Below are positions 54,590-64,000 of a DNA stretch of 64,000 nucleotides, piece by piece. Within the stretch, counting starts at the first letter, position 1. Each line of letters starts with the position of its first letter. Position numbers and translations under genes: made by a program. The notes beneath the pieces are model-generated. The model was given only the letters and a program-made list of their open reading frames with translations. It was not told where the DNA came from and did not search any database. Source of the DNA: Rhododendron vialii (taxonomy: Eukaryota; Streptophyta; Magnoliopsida; Ericales; Ericaceae); the NCBI RefSeq assembly GCF_030253575.1, contig NC_080564.1, forward strand, positions 3,826,501 to 3,890,500. Direction: 5' to 3'.

Positions 54590-56105
54590 CGCATATAGAT
54601 TCAGACACATTTATGTCACTCATGATGCACTATATATGTGCGTCACATCTATTGTGTGGACACATCTGAATCAGATGATTTCGGACACATCCATATTGAA
54701 TAAAAGTGCACTTCCGTCGGCATCCATAGATTCGCTTAAAAACAATTGATTTTTACGTCTTTTTTTATTTTGTACTTTTTTTTCTTCTCTGTCCATGTAA
54801 TATACATTAATTAATGTCACATCAAATATTAAAAATAAACACAAAAATCAATGACAACTGATTTTGCCACTCCCCTATTTGTTAATGTCACTCCCTTTTT
54901 TGTTTTTATTATGGTGAATTTACTAAAATACCATTACATTTGGAAAGTGAGAAAAAAAAACTAGCATCATAAAGTGCAATGGTGTTTTAGTAAATTCACC
55001 ATAATAAAAACAAAAAGATGAGTGACATTAACAAATAAGGGAATGGCATAATCATTAGCCAAATCAATGGTGTAGGTTTATAATAATAAAAATAAAAAGA
55101 GATTGAGAAAATAAATTAAGGGAATGTGAAAATTATTGTCAAATAAAAGATAACTTCAAAAACAATAAAATAGATGAGCGTTTTGGAGACGACACAACAA
55201 CCCCTGTTGTGAGGCACAAGTGGGCCCTATTTCGAGTCGAAATAAGTGGTTTAAATCATTTACTTTGTTTGCTCGTCGAATTGATCATATGACCTGGGGT
55301 ACTCTTATGTTTAAGAGCTAACAAAATAAAATTTCTTAAAATGTTTGTAAACGAATTTTATAATGTGTAAATACTTTGAATTGAGTATGCAATGTGTAAG
55401 TATTCAAAGTGTTGGGCCAGTCCTGATTGGAGAATAAAATTTTGTGAGTTTTTTCTGGTTAAATAAATAATAAAAAAAGAAGTTAGCACATAAAATTCTC
55501 TATTGGCATTTTTCGTTTGTTATTTAACTGCAGTGGCCGAAATTTTCAAACAAGTCGGACAAGGATCTATTTGCTCCACAATAAAAAGTTTTGATAAGCC
55601 AAGAGAAAAGTAATAAAAAAAAAAAGACCGAAAAAAGACCAAATACATAGATTCGCACACATTTATGTCACGAATGATGTGTATGGTTTCACGTCTATTG
55701 TGTGGATCCGTGTGCATCGTATGATCTCAGACTCGTCTATATCTTATTGGATCATGCATTTTACTCTGCATCCATAGCTTTGCTTAAAAATAATTGATTT
55801 TCAAATATTTTTTATTTTGTTCTTTTTTCCATCTCTATTCACGTAATATATATTAATGTCACATCATATATATAAAATAAACACAAAAAATTGAAATATA
55901 ATAATTTGGATTATATTAATAACAATAAAAAGAGATTGCGATTATGAATTAAGGGTGTGTGAAAATCACTATCAAATAAAAGATACTCCTAAAAACATAA
56001 GAAAATAGAGTATTTTGGAGACAGCATGACAAGTCCTGTTGTGAGTCGCAAGTGAACTATGTTTTTAGTCGAAAAAAGTGTTTTGAATTGTTTATTTTGT
56101 TACAG
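54590..56105 (+). repeat. Diverged tandem duplication of about 1 kb
   Basis: Copy 1 (about 54595-55262) and copy 2 (about 55650-56105) share, in order, CACATTTATGTCAC, CTATTGTGTGGA, GCATCCATAG, TTAAAAA(C/T)AATTGATTTT, GTAATATA(C/T)ATTAA, AAAAAGAGATTG, TTTTGGAGAC and CCTGTTGTGAG. Copy 1 additionally carries a 207-bp MITE. Non-coding. Confidence 0.8.
54854..55060. mobile_element. Mutator-like MITE with 9-bp target duplication
   Basis: 207 bp with long inverted arms (about 75-80 bp; for example TATTTGTTAATGTCACTC on the left and GAGTGACATTAACAAATA on the right). Flanked by AAATCAATG at 54845-54853 and 55061-55069. A 9-bp duplication with long arms fits the Mutator superfamily. Absent from the paralogous position in the second copy of the tandem duplication. 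Confidence 0.85.
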
Positions 56106-58224
56106 AGGCAGCTGAAAGATGGAGATGGATATTTTCGAGTCAAAGCTTTTGTTCGCATTTCTTCGAATCACTACCACTTGGAAGCTTCACTGAAGATTTT
56201 CCGAATCAGCTGAGATGCTAATAGTACACGCTTTTGTCTCGGAATTAGACCAATTGGTTAACGTTTTTGGAATAGTTGGGGCAAAAGAAAAGAGTAGTCT
56301 CCCTCATCAAATAAATCGTGCGTGCAAAAAATCATACTGAGCGGACATCGGTGATGACATGAATGAAAATACCTTTTGTTTTGAATAAATTCAACGGATA
56401 TTTGATTGAGGAAAAAAATTTCCAAAATGCACATGTTTGATGTTTCGCTCATGGTTGTACCGATGTTCGAAGGCAAAATAGACAAACCAGATTATACATG
56501 CTACCCGCATGAACACAAGTTATGCCTAGGAATAAAAGAGAATTCCGAATCTGCCTTGTCTACGAACAAGAAACACGTATGTATTTTCACGTACGCACCA
56601 AGCCACCGACCTCAATGACCCGAGCAAGATAGAAGGTGTGGATTCCTTTTCTGGATCCAAATAACAGCCATTTTTTACTCCTATTCACAGCAGCAACCCT
56701 AGGGATTCGTAAATTTATTTATTTTAACCAAATTCAAAAATTTTGATTACTCAAAATCCGCCCAAAGGGCTTCTAACCCCAAACCGGAGCCCCTTCGATG
56801 GGAATACACTGGGTGCAGTAGACACCTACCCGCGATGAATGAAACAATACCCATAGAGGTAAAGAAAAGTTCCACGCAAGGAACAGAGATCTCGAAGATA
56901 AACAAGAAAAAAATATAAATTTAAAACGGAAAAATAAACCTTCGGTCGCCGGAGCAGCCGCCTGGTCATTTCACGTGGGGTCACAAATTCGTCATAAACC
57001 TTCGTGTCATTCCACGCGGGTTCACAAATTCGTGTAAATTATTATATCCAAACTATTGACCGAATAAAATAAGATATTCAGAAGTGCATTATAGTTGTTA
57101 GCGCAAAGAAAACTGCCACAATTAAAATTGACTTTTTTTTTATTGTGTCGGCACCTATACCTGGTATAATTAAAAAGGTTATCTTTCCTTAATTTGAATA
57201 TTTCTTATGACAAGATGTGTCAGCAAGGAGTATTTTTATAATTTGCAGATTTGTTGACCATCTAAAAATAATTCTTTTAGAAAATCTATTCTATGTATTG
57301 GTTATAAGTCGACTCACGATAGCTGATACTATAAAAGAGAAATTGAAGTTTGTTCGTTTTATATATATAATATATATATCCTATGTTCCATTAGGATCAA
57401 TTTATTTACACTATAGGTTAATCAGAAGGAGAACAAATCCAATAAGAATTTTAAAACAAGTTTAACTGTGGAATTTCTACTTGTCACCCATCCAATAATA
57501 ACCCAAATTTATTAAATAAAATTGTATTTTTACGTAGTCTAAAGCCTAATAAAGCACATGGAGAGAAAAAGTCTCACCCACGTGTAGAAAAAAAAATTTA
57601 GAAAATCGGCCGAGATGGGTTCAACGTGCACGTGCATCGAGTGTGTCCTTGGGCATAAAAAGGCGGCATGCAAGATTTGGAAGGGCCGATGCATAAGGGT
57701 CGTCGTTTTACCTGCAACCCTGAAGACCTCCTGGCCCATCGGGCTTTTGCCTGACCCAAGCCGGTTTGTTGGACGGGTTAGCTCAGCCCAAATAGGGATG
57801 GCTTGGCTTGGGCATAAGGCTGAGGCAGGGCCCATCTACCAACCCAGCCTGGAAGCCCAATTAGCCCGTGAAGCAAGAAGATGAATGGGCAAACCTTGAG
57901 GAAGCGTTATTTTTTAACAAAAAAAAAACAATCCTAATTCCCTTAATCACTATGTAAATTTCACATTGTTATAAGGCCGAGTGGGGCAAGTAATTAATAT
58001 GTGTATAGGTGATAAACTAATTTGGATGTACATATTCTAGAGTCATTGAATCTCACCTTACTTTTGTTTTTGGTAATTATTTAATTTGTACATAACAATG
58101 AAAAAGGTCTTTTGCTAAACTACTCATGCACTTGGTGATATAAAATGCATATAATGCCAAACAAATTAGAAGTTCAATGCATTTTTCCAACAATATACTT
58201 TTCACAAAAATGAATATATTATCT

Positions 58225-58596
58225 GGACTGGAGGAGCGTGTTGTGCACGACCAATCGTTGTCGCTCCGATGATCGAAATCGTTCACTTCGTAGAGCTCAT
58301 CGTGTTGATCAAATGAATCAAAAATCAGCTCGATTGGATATCATTAAGTGTCTCATCCGAATATTTTTATGTTGAAATTATTAAGTGTACCAAAAAAATA
58401 GTAGATTTTATCTAGTGCTTCGGATCCGTTCGTTTCAAGATAACAATGTTCAGATGAAGCACTTAATGATATCCGATCGAACTGATTTTTGGTACACTTA
58501 TTCTACATGACAAACTATGCGACGTGAACGATTCCAATCATCGGAACGAGACCGAAGCGACAGTAATTTTCCGTGCACAGCATGCTCCTCCCGTCC
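58225..58596. mobile_element. Large foldback MITE
   Basis: Arms of about 160-170 bp: left GGACTGGAGGAGCGTG ... CGGATATCATTAAGTG-type sequence, right CACTTAATGATATCCGATCG ... CATGCTCCTCCCGTCC. Both carry CGTTCAC, ATCAGCTCGAT/ATCGAACTGAT and TTGTGCACG/CGTGCACAG pairs. Non-coding. Confidence 0.8.
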
Positions 58597-59104
58597 TATA
58601 CTATCCTGAAAATGACTACATTTTCTTTGGGAAATTGGTAAAGACGTGAGAAATAAGTGATTTAGGAAATGAACTAGGAAATATATTGGGTGGTTCTGGG
58701 GCAACGCTTGTGGTGTCCCAGAACCTCCTTAACACTGTTCATTTCTGTGGAGAGCCCAAAATTATGTAGTGCTGAGAGATGTTCGGCATCGCGTGGCGTT
58801 CTTCCAAGACCATTTCCCTAGAACTCGGGCCTTGATTGGATGTTTTGAATATGGCAAGGGATTTAACTTATCCGATAATTCTAGTACCACACCCCCTTAG
58901 CATCTTTTGATACCAAATTTGTAAGATCCGAACAGGGTATAAAATAGTGAGGACAGATGATATCTTCATCCCCTCTCCTCACCTTATCCCTTCAAAATAA
59001 TATCCCTATTGTATCTTCTAACATTCCAAAAATAATACCCCTAAATTCATCGTGTTCAATCGAGTCTCTCAAGTTTTTTTTTTTTTTTTGCCATTTATTA
59101 ATTA

Positions 59105-59343
59105 CTCCCTCCGTTCCATTTTGTTTCGCCTGTTTCCTTTTTTGGACTTCTTAAAAAATTGTTTATATCTCACAATCTATAATATTTTATATATTCAATA
59201 TGGATCTTGTTTGATAGATCTCAATTTATTTTTTTAAACAAAGTTTTCAAAATCATAAAAAACATTAAAGTTTGTGAGATATAGGCAATTTTTTGGGATA
59301 TTCCAAAAAGGAAACAGGCGTAACAAAAGTGGGACGGAGGGAG
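59105..59343. mobile_element. Stowaway-type MITE
   Basis: Ends CTCCCTCCGTTCCATTTTG and GTGGGACGGAGGGAG with TA at both sides (59103-59104, 59344-59345), the canonical Stowaway structure. The arms extend inward (CGCCTGTTTCC / GGAAACAGGCG). Confidence 0.93.
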
Positions 59344-59419
59344 TATAATCTACACAATTTAAGGAGACTTGGGAGAAGGGAGAAGGTTTACGGGGATCGA
59401 ATTCTACCTATGCGTATAA

Positions 59420-59804
59420 GGCTCCGTTCAGTTGTCGAGAAAGTTGTGTGGGAAATTGGTTCCCAGAAAAAGTGAAGTGAGGTGAAGTAAAAGAAAAAGT
59501 AAATTATTTTCCTGTGAGTGTTCATTTGACAAAAGAATTTTGCAAGAATAATTAAGGTTTAGTTGTTCATTTGTCAGGAAAAAGAAACTTTCGGAAAAAT
59601 TTTGTGAGTGTTCACTCATTTTTCTTTTCCCGCGACGCAAAATCCTGTGTTTTTTGCAGGATCACTTTTGCAGAAAAGTAATTCCTACAGGAAAACTTAA
59701 AAACATGTTTCCTATTACTTTCCTGCCAACTGAACACTACAAAAATCATGGAAAAGTTGATTTCTCCATCATTTTCTGTACTTTCCTGATAACTGAACGG
59801 AACC
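59420..59804. mobile_element. Tourist-like MITE abutting the LWD1 core promoter
   Basis: Starts GGCTCCGTTCAGTTGTC and ends GATAACTGAACGGAACC, a strong inverted repeat, with exact TAA duplications at 59417-59419 and 59805-59807. 385 bp, PIF/Harbinger type. Its right end lies 6 bp before the TATA box of LWD1. Confidence 0.9.
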
Positions 59805-59810
59805 TAAGAG

Positions 59811-59818
59811 TATATAAG
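59811..59818 (+). promoter_or_regulatory. LWD1: TATA box of LWD1
   Basis: TATATAAG, 191 bp before the start codon, predicting a transcription start near 59840-59850 and a leader of about 160 nt. Confidence 0.7.
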
Positions 59819-59966
59819 GGAGACCAACTGTACTCCACTTTATTTGCGTCCGGTCTAGGACAGCTCAAATCATGGGAATCTTGTCTCAAGCCACGGGGAC
59901 TTCCGGAATTGGTAAAGTTGACTAGGGTTTACCCGAACCCAGCGATAACATTTCTGGACACAAATC

Positions 59967-59990
59967 AGAGAGAGAGAGAGCGAGAGAGAG
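59967..59990 (+). promoter_or_regulatory. LWD1: GA tract in LWD1 leader
   Basis: GA run with one C, 12-35 bp upstream of the start codon. Candidate GAGA/BPC site or leader element. Confidence 0.55.
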
Positions 59991-60001
59991 GGGAATTGAC
60001 G

Positions 60002-61708
60002 ATGGGGGCGAGCAGCGATCCGAACCAAGACGGCAACTCCGACGAGCAACAGCGCCGGTCGGAGATCTACACGTACGAGGCCCCGTGGCATGTATACGCC
60101 ATGAACTGGAGCGTCCGTCGCGACAAGAAGTACCGCCTCGCCATCGCCAGCCTCCTCGAGCAGTACTCCAACCGGGTCGAGATCGTCCAGCTCGACGACT
60201 CCAACGGCGAGATCCGACCCGACCACAACCTCTCCTTCGAGCACCCCTACCCTCCCACCAAGGTCATCTTCATCCCCGACAAAGAATGCCAAAAACCCGA
60301 CCTCCTTGCCACCTCCAGCGACTTCCTCCGCATCTGGCGCATCTCCGACGACACCGACGCCGCCTCCGGTGGTGTGGAAATGAAGAGCATACTGAACAAC
60401 AACCGGAACAGCGAGTATTGCGGGCCTCTGACGTCGTTCGATTGGAACGAGGCGGAGCCGAAGCGGATCGGGACGTCGAGCATCGACTCGACGTGTACGA
60501 TTTGGGACATCGAGAGGGAGACTGTGGATACGCAGCTGATTGCTCATGATAAGGAGGTTTATGACATTGCATGGGGTGGGGTTGGGGTTTTTGCGTCGGT
60601 TTCGGCGGATGGGTCGGTTAGGGTTTTTGATCTCCGTGATAAGGAGCATTCAACGATTATTTACGAGAGTTCAGAGCCCGATACGCCGTTGGTGCGCTTG
60701 GGTTGGAACAAGCAGGACCCCAGGTATACGGAGTTTTGCTAAAATTATAATGTTGTTATTATAGCAGAATTTGTTCAAGATGTTTTGAAATTATGTTGGC
60801 TCGCCCTAAGTTACAAATTGCGCATGCGCGAGCGGAAAGCAGTCTTTCTAAAATATCCCAAAGTGCTGAGTGAGGATTTAGAGTGAGAGTGGAGAACACT
60901 ACTGAAGGATTATTTGACTAAGGGCTCGCCTAAGTCACGTAATGTGTGTGTGAGCGAAATTTGGAGCGAGGGTGTGGAAGCGCCTATTGAAAACATCTTA
61001 AGTTTAGTAAAATTTGCGAGATCGGGGTGGGAACCGAAGGATTACGTGACCTGGGGCTTGCCCGAAGTTTCTCAGTTTATTTCAAATTAGACAGGTCAGC
61101 TCTAAGTCATATGATGATATGAGCGAAAGTGGGAAAACTCCTTTGGTAAACATACCAAGTTACTAAAATTTGTGAGAGGGAGGTTCGAGAGCGGAAGTGT
61201 TTGAGTGAAGATTGAGAGTGAAAGTGTAGAGAGGGAATTGAGAGTGGGAGCGGTGAGTGCTTCTGAGTGATAATGTGACCGAGGGCTTGCCCCACAGTAG
61301 ATGTTTGTCACAAGTTTTTGTAGTGCATATACATTTGTTAACCTAAATTGAAATTATGTGTCCTTTCCTATCAGATATATGGCCACCATCATCATGGACA
61401 GCGCCAAGGTGGTGGTGCTCGATATACGATTCCCAACGCTACCTGTGGTGGAACTGCAGAGGCACCAGGCTAGCGTCAATGCCATTGCCTGGGCTCCACA
61501 CAGCTCCTGCCACATATGCACTGCTGGGGACGACTCTCAGGCGCTGATATGGGACTTGTCATCCATGGGGCAGCCGATAGAGGGCGGATTGGATCCGATA
61601 CTGGCATATACAGCTGGGGCTGAAATCGAGCAGTTGCAGTGGTCTTCGTCCCAGCCTGATTGGGTTGCGATTGCCTTCTCAACCAAACTTCAGATACTGA
61701 GGGTATGA
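60002..61708 (+). CDS. LWD1: LIGHT-REGULATED WD1/2-type WD40 protein (clock co-activator)
   Basis: LWD1/LWD2 are WD40 proteins that help activate morning clock genes and photoperiod control; related to petunia AN11 and TTG1 scaffolds. Exons: 60002-60723 and 61375-61708, GT-AG, 351 aa. Sequence runs [136 protein letters not shown], and in exon 2 [33 protein letters not shown], ending TKLQILRV. This is nearly identical to the Arabidopsis LWD proteins as I remember them; LWD1 and LWD2 cannot be told apart here. Exon 1 is strikingly GC-rich in its first 350 bp compared with flanking DNA. TATA box at 59811-59818, GA tract in the leader. The frame is open upstream, but the ATG at 60002 is the family start. 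Confidence 0.95.
60724..61374 (+). repeat. LWD1 intron made of degenerate repeats
   Basis: The single intron contains at least three related segments of the form GGATTA(T/C)(T/G)TGAC(C/T)(A/T)(A/G)GGGCT(C/T)GCC and several (G)AGCG(A/G)AA / GAGAGTG(A/G)GAG words. A related word, TGACCTGGGGTACTCT, is at about 55287. Confidence 0.5.
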
Positions 61709-62398
61709 TTGTGACTGTTTGTATCTTCTTCTTTTTTTAATTTTTAGATTATGGGAAGAAGGATTTGGTTTAGCACCTCTGTGGCACTTGATACACCGCA
61801 ATTGATGGTCCTTTTAACTCAACTCTTTGAGAAAAACGTTCAATTTATACTGTTCAACTGTTACTTCTCTTTCTGTTTTGGTGACGATGATACTTGTGCG
61901 TTGTTAACTGATTGTCGGAGATGCATAGTTAGAGTGATCTTTACTAAAGCATGCTAGTGATTTAAGGATGTATTGGGTTGTGCTGGCCTTTGTACGAAGG
62001 TATATCTGTCATAAAAAAGTATTAGAAAGAGCTTATCAAGGATTATAAGTTGCTTGTCTAGTTCTAAGCAGGGTCTCTAGCCTCCGAGAGTTCTCCATGG
62101 ATATCGTCTTTTGCTATCTTCTGATAAATTGGGGATGCTGCAGCTGTTTGGTTTCACCTTGTTGATCATTGTGAGAAATGTTAAATGTTAATAGATTAAG
62201 TCTTCGTGAGGAAAATTACCGATAGTCTTTCTTCATAATTGCTGCTTTCGTTTACATAGAAGGAAGAAGAAACAAAAATCTCATTTAGTAGTGGACTACA
62301 AAAAGGCTTGCTGATTCATCCTTAAACCAGGCATTCAGTCATAGTTAGAAGTTCACAGGAAGAAAGCATTCCTTTCGCGATTCTTTTCTTTTGAATGC
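61709..62398. other. Shared 3' region of convergent LWD1 and HIPP
   Basis: About 690 bp between facing stop codons. I see 3' untranslated sequence and no further gene or repeat. Confidence 0.6.
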
Positions 62399-63378
62399 TC
62401 ACATCACATCACATCCAGTGGTATTCTCATCACTGAAGTAGTCACCAGCCTTTGCTACCGGCATCTGGACTGATAGTTGACACACTGGCCCTCCATAGTA
62501 GCTGTGATCCTGTCTGCAGCACGGTGGAGAGAGAGTAGGCACTTGATATGGATGTACTGCATAATAGGGTAAGGCGATTGTGTAAGGTTCAACCATGTAG
62601 CAATAATGTGCGTCGGTCCTGACTTTACCCTTATCATACGACATGCTTGGATGTATCATGCAAGTTACTTCTTGCTGAGCGGGAAGAGTTTTTTCTATTT
62701 TGATGTCTTCAGGGCTAGAGGTTTTGGACTTGCAGTTTTTATCCTTCTGATCCCTCTTGGATGATTTGTTGATGCCTCCCTCCTCGACATATGCACTCTC
62801 TTTGATCTTATTAGCAGCAGTGGCGCTTATGTCGAAGCATTTTGCCTGCTCGCTCTCAGGTTTTGATTTTTCTCTGTCTTGCTCTCTTGCTATCACGGCT
62901 TCTACTTCTTTCTTCTCTTTTGCCGCATTCTGGTTCTCGTGTCTCCATATCTCTGCTTGTTTTCCAAGTGTTAGTAATTTCTTTATCAAAGTCTGTGGCT
63001 CCACGTTCCCGACAACCGTCACTTTGGGCTGCACTGGGTCAATTTCTGTCTTGTAAACCCCTGATATTCGCAAATGTATGACAAATTAACCAGAGGAGAG
63101 GGATCTTATGATGGAAATAAGTGGACTTGAAAGTTGAAAGAAGTACGGCTCTGATTTGATTACCTTCAATGCTTCGTAGTACCTTTTTAACTTTCTTCTT
63201 ACACCCATCACAACAATCGACCGTAACTTTCAATTCAATCTTCTGGAACAGAGGGAATAGTTTGGTTTCAGACTAGCACATGAGAAAAGTTGCATAAAGA
63301 AAAGACATGGAAAGATAGAGGAGCTGAGAAAGTGGAATTATCAGAGTGGGCAACCTTTAAGTCCACTTCCTTGGCCAT
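62399..63378 (-). CDS. Heavy-metal-associated isoprenylated plant protein (HIPP), 3 exons
   Basis: HIPPs combine a metal-binding HMA domain with a C-terminal farnesyl anchor and act in metal handling and stress signalling. Exons (transcription order): 63378-63355, 63242-63164, 63060-62399; GT-AG, 254 aa. Exon 1 encodes only MAKEVDLK. The HMA fold covers about residues 9-72 (KIELKVTVDCCDGCKKKVKKVL ... TVVGNVEPQTLIKKLLTLGK), with the metal pair CxxC at about C19 and C22. A charged K/E-rich middle (about 75-160) is followed by a Tyr/Pro/His-rich tail (YYAVHPYQVPTLSPP). The last four residues, CDVM, form a CaaX box whose Met favours farnesylation, giving membrane or nuclear attachment. TATA box at 63509-63517 and a CT-rich leader precede the start. 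It converges with LWD1. Confidence 0.92.
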
Positions 63379-64000
63379 GTATCTTGATTCTGATCTCTAG
63401 CAGAAGTGAAAAAGGCACGAAGTAGAAACTAGAAAGAGCAGAACGCACAAAGAGAGGTAGAGAGGGAGAGAGAGAACTTTTGCAGCTACTCGTTTGTTTG
63501 TTTGCCCGTATATATACTCCAGAAAACGCAATTATAAAATAGCCTAGGAGGCGGGTCAGACTTGAAATTCTTCTGGAGGGTGTTTAATGGCCTTTGCTTT
63601 TAGGACAAGTGTGTTGCTTTTGATATTGTTCAAAGCAAGGAGAATATAGGGAGACAGCTTTCTCTGTAAGCGAAAGTACGCAATTTTGCCCTTCTTTGAA
63701 CGTTCACAAATGTTCTTTGCCTTTTTTCGTGGAAGCCCCAAGCGTGACCATAAGACTAATAGTGACCCACTAGGCTATAAATGTTACAGCAACAATCATA
63801 GGCCTTGATTTGCGTGCAATTTTACCACACGTCTCGGTCTCATGGAACATGGCCTGTTTTGTTCGTACCTTTGATATGATTGTTGCAGCTCCGGGTGAAA
63901 TGTCAGTGCGGGGTTGTGGGTTGCACCGAATTTTGAACCCAGTACCCCATACTCGTATCGATTTGACTCAGTTTATGTGTAATAGCATTTCAATATTGGT
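63379..64000. other. Upstream region of HIPP and window edge
   Basis: The HIPP leader is CT-rich on its coding strand (63440-63480). A TATA box follows at 63509-63517. Beyond 63550 no gene or repeat is recognised; the 61-aa frame at 63556-63741 is unsupported. Confidence 0.55.
63509..63517 (-). promoter_or_regulatory. TATA box of HIPP
   Basis: TATATATAC on the plus strand (GTATATATA on the coding strand), about 130 bp before the HIPP start codon, with a CT-rich leader downstream. Confidence 0.65.

Larger units (their letters stand above)
50045..60001. other. Gene-free repeat-rich region between ACS and LWD1
   Basis: Nearly 10 kb between two divergent gene starts. Most identifiable parts are listed separately (solo LTR, tandem duplication, MITEs). 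Frames at 56406-56618, 57217-57465 and 57615-57884 are not recognisable and lack coding support. The stretch 57600-57880 is notably more GC-rich than its surroundings; 56640-57480 is AT-rich with no resolved element. Confidence 0.6.

Noticed and set aside
57217-57465. 82-aa AT-rich frame that looked like organelle-derived sequence
   Set aside because: I could not match it to any plastid or mitochondrial gene I know; left unassigned.
59870-60649. 259-aa minus-strand frame and a 154-aa plus frame at 60085-60549
   Set aside because: Shadows of the GC-rich LWD1 exon 1.

Overview
This is nuclear DNA from a flowering plant, almost certainly a eudicot. It is AT-rich, the genes carry many GT-AG introns, and intergenic DNA and introns are full of small transposable elements (TRIM, SINE, MITE, a LINE tail, one large solo LTR). 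The species cannot be read from the sequence. No operon, CRISPR array, phage or bacterial feature is present. I rebuilt exons by joining reading frames at splice sites; every gene model below closes in frame over its full length.

Eight protein-coding genes were found. (1) 1590-6389 +, aldehyde dehydrogenase of the ALDH3F1 type, 10 exons, 494 aa. (2) 7853-8221 +, a small oxidoreductase-like-domain protein (OXLD1 type). (3) 9952-14256 -, a Golgi PMT-type methyltransferase of the PMT24-27 group, 8 exons, 900 aa. (4) 16909-36398 +, an importin-13/transportin-3-like nuclear transport receptor, 24 exons, 1011 aa, spread over 19.5 kb. (5) 37954-40246 +, chloroplast CGFS glutaredoxin GRXS14, 3 exons. 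(6) 41154-50044 -, plastid acetyl-CoA synthetase ACS, 18 exons, one with a GC donor. (7) 60002-61708 +, clock-associated WD40 protein LWD1/2, 2 exons. (8) 62399-63378 -, a farnesylated heavy-metal-associated protein (HIPP), 3 exons. These are unrelated housekeeping or regulatory genes; the link between them is position, not pathway.

The 10 kb between ACS and LWD1 (50.0-60.0 kb) is gene-free and built from repeats: a 2.4-kb solo LTR with perfect 5-bp target duplication, a diverged 1-kb tandem duplication with a MITE in only one copy, and several TIR elements. Introns of the importin-like gene form a second repeat-rich zone, with two TRIM families, a SINE, Stowaway MITEs, and a LINE tail nested inside a TRIM LTR.

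I saw no previously undescribed molecular system. The most informative observations are the nested and dated insertions, a Tourist-like MITE that ends 6 bp before the LWD1 TATA box, the GC-AG intron in ACS, and a possible conserved neighbourhood of LWD1 and the importin-like gene.
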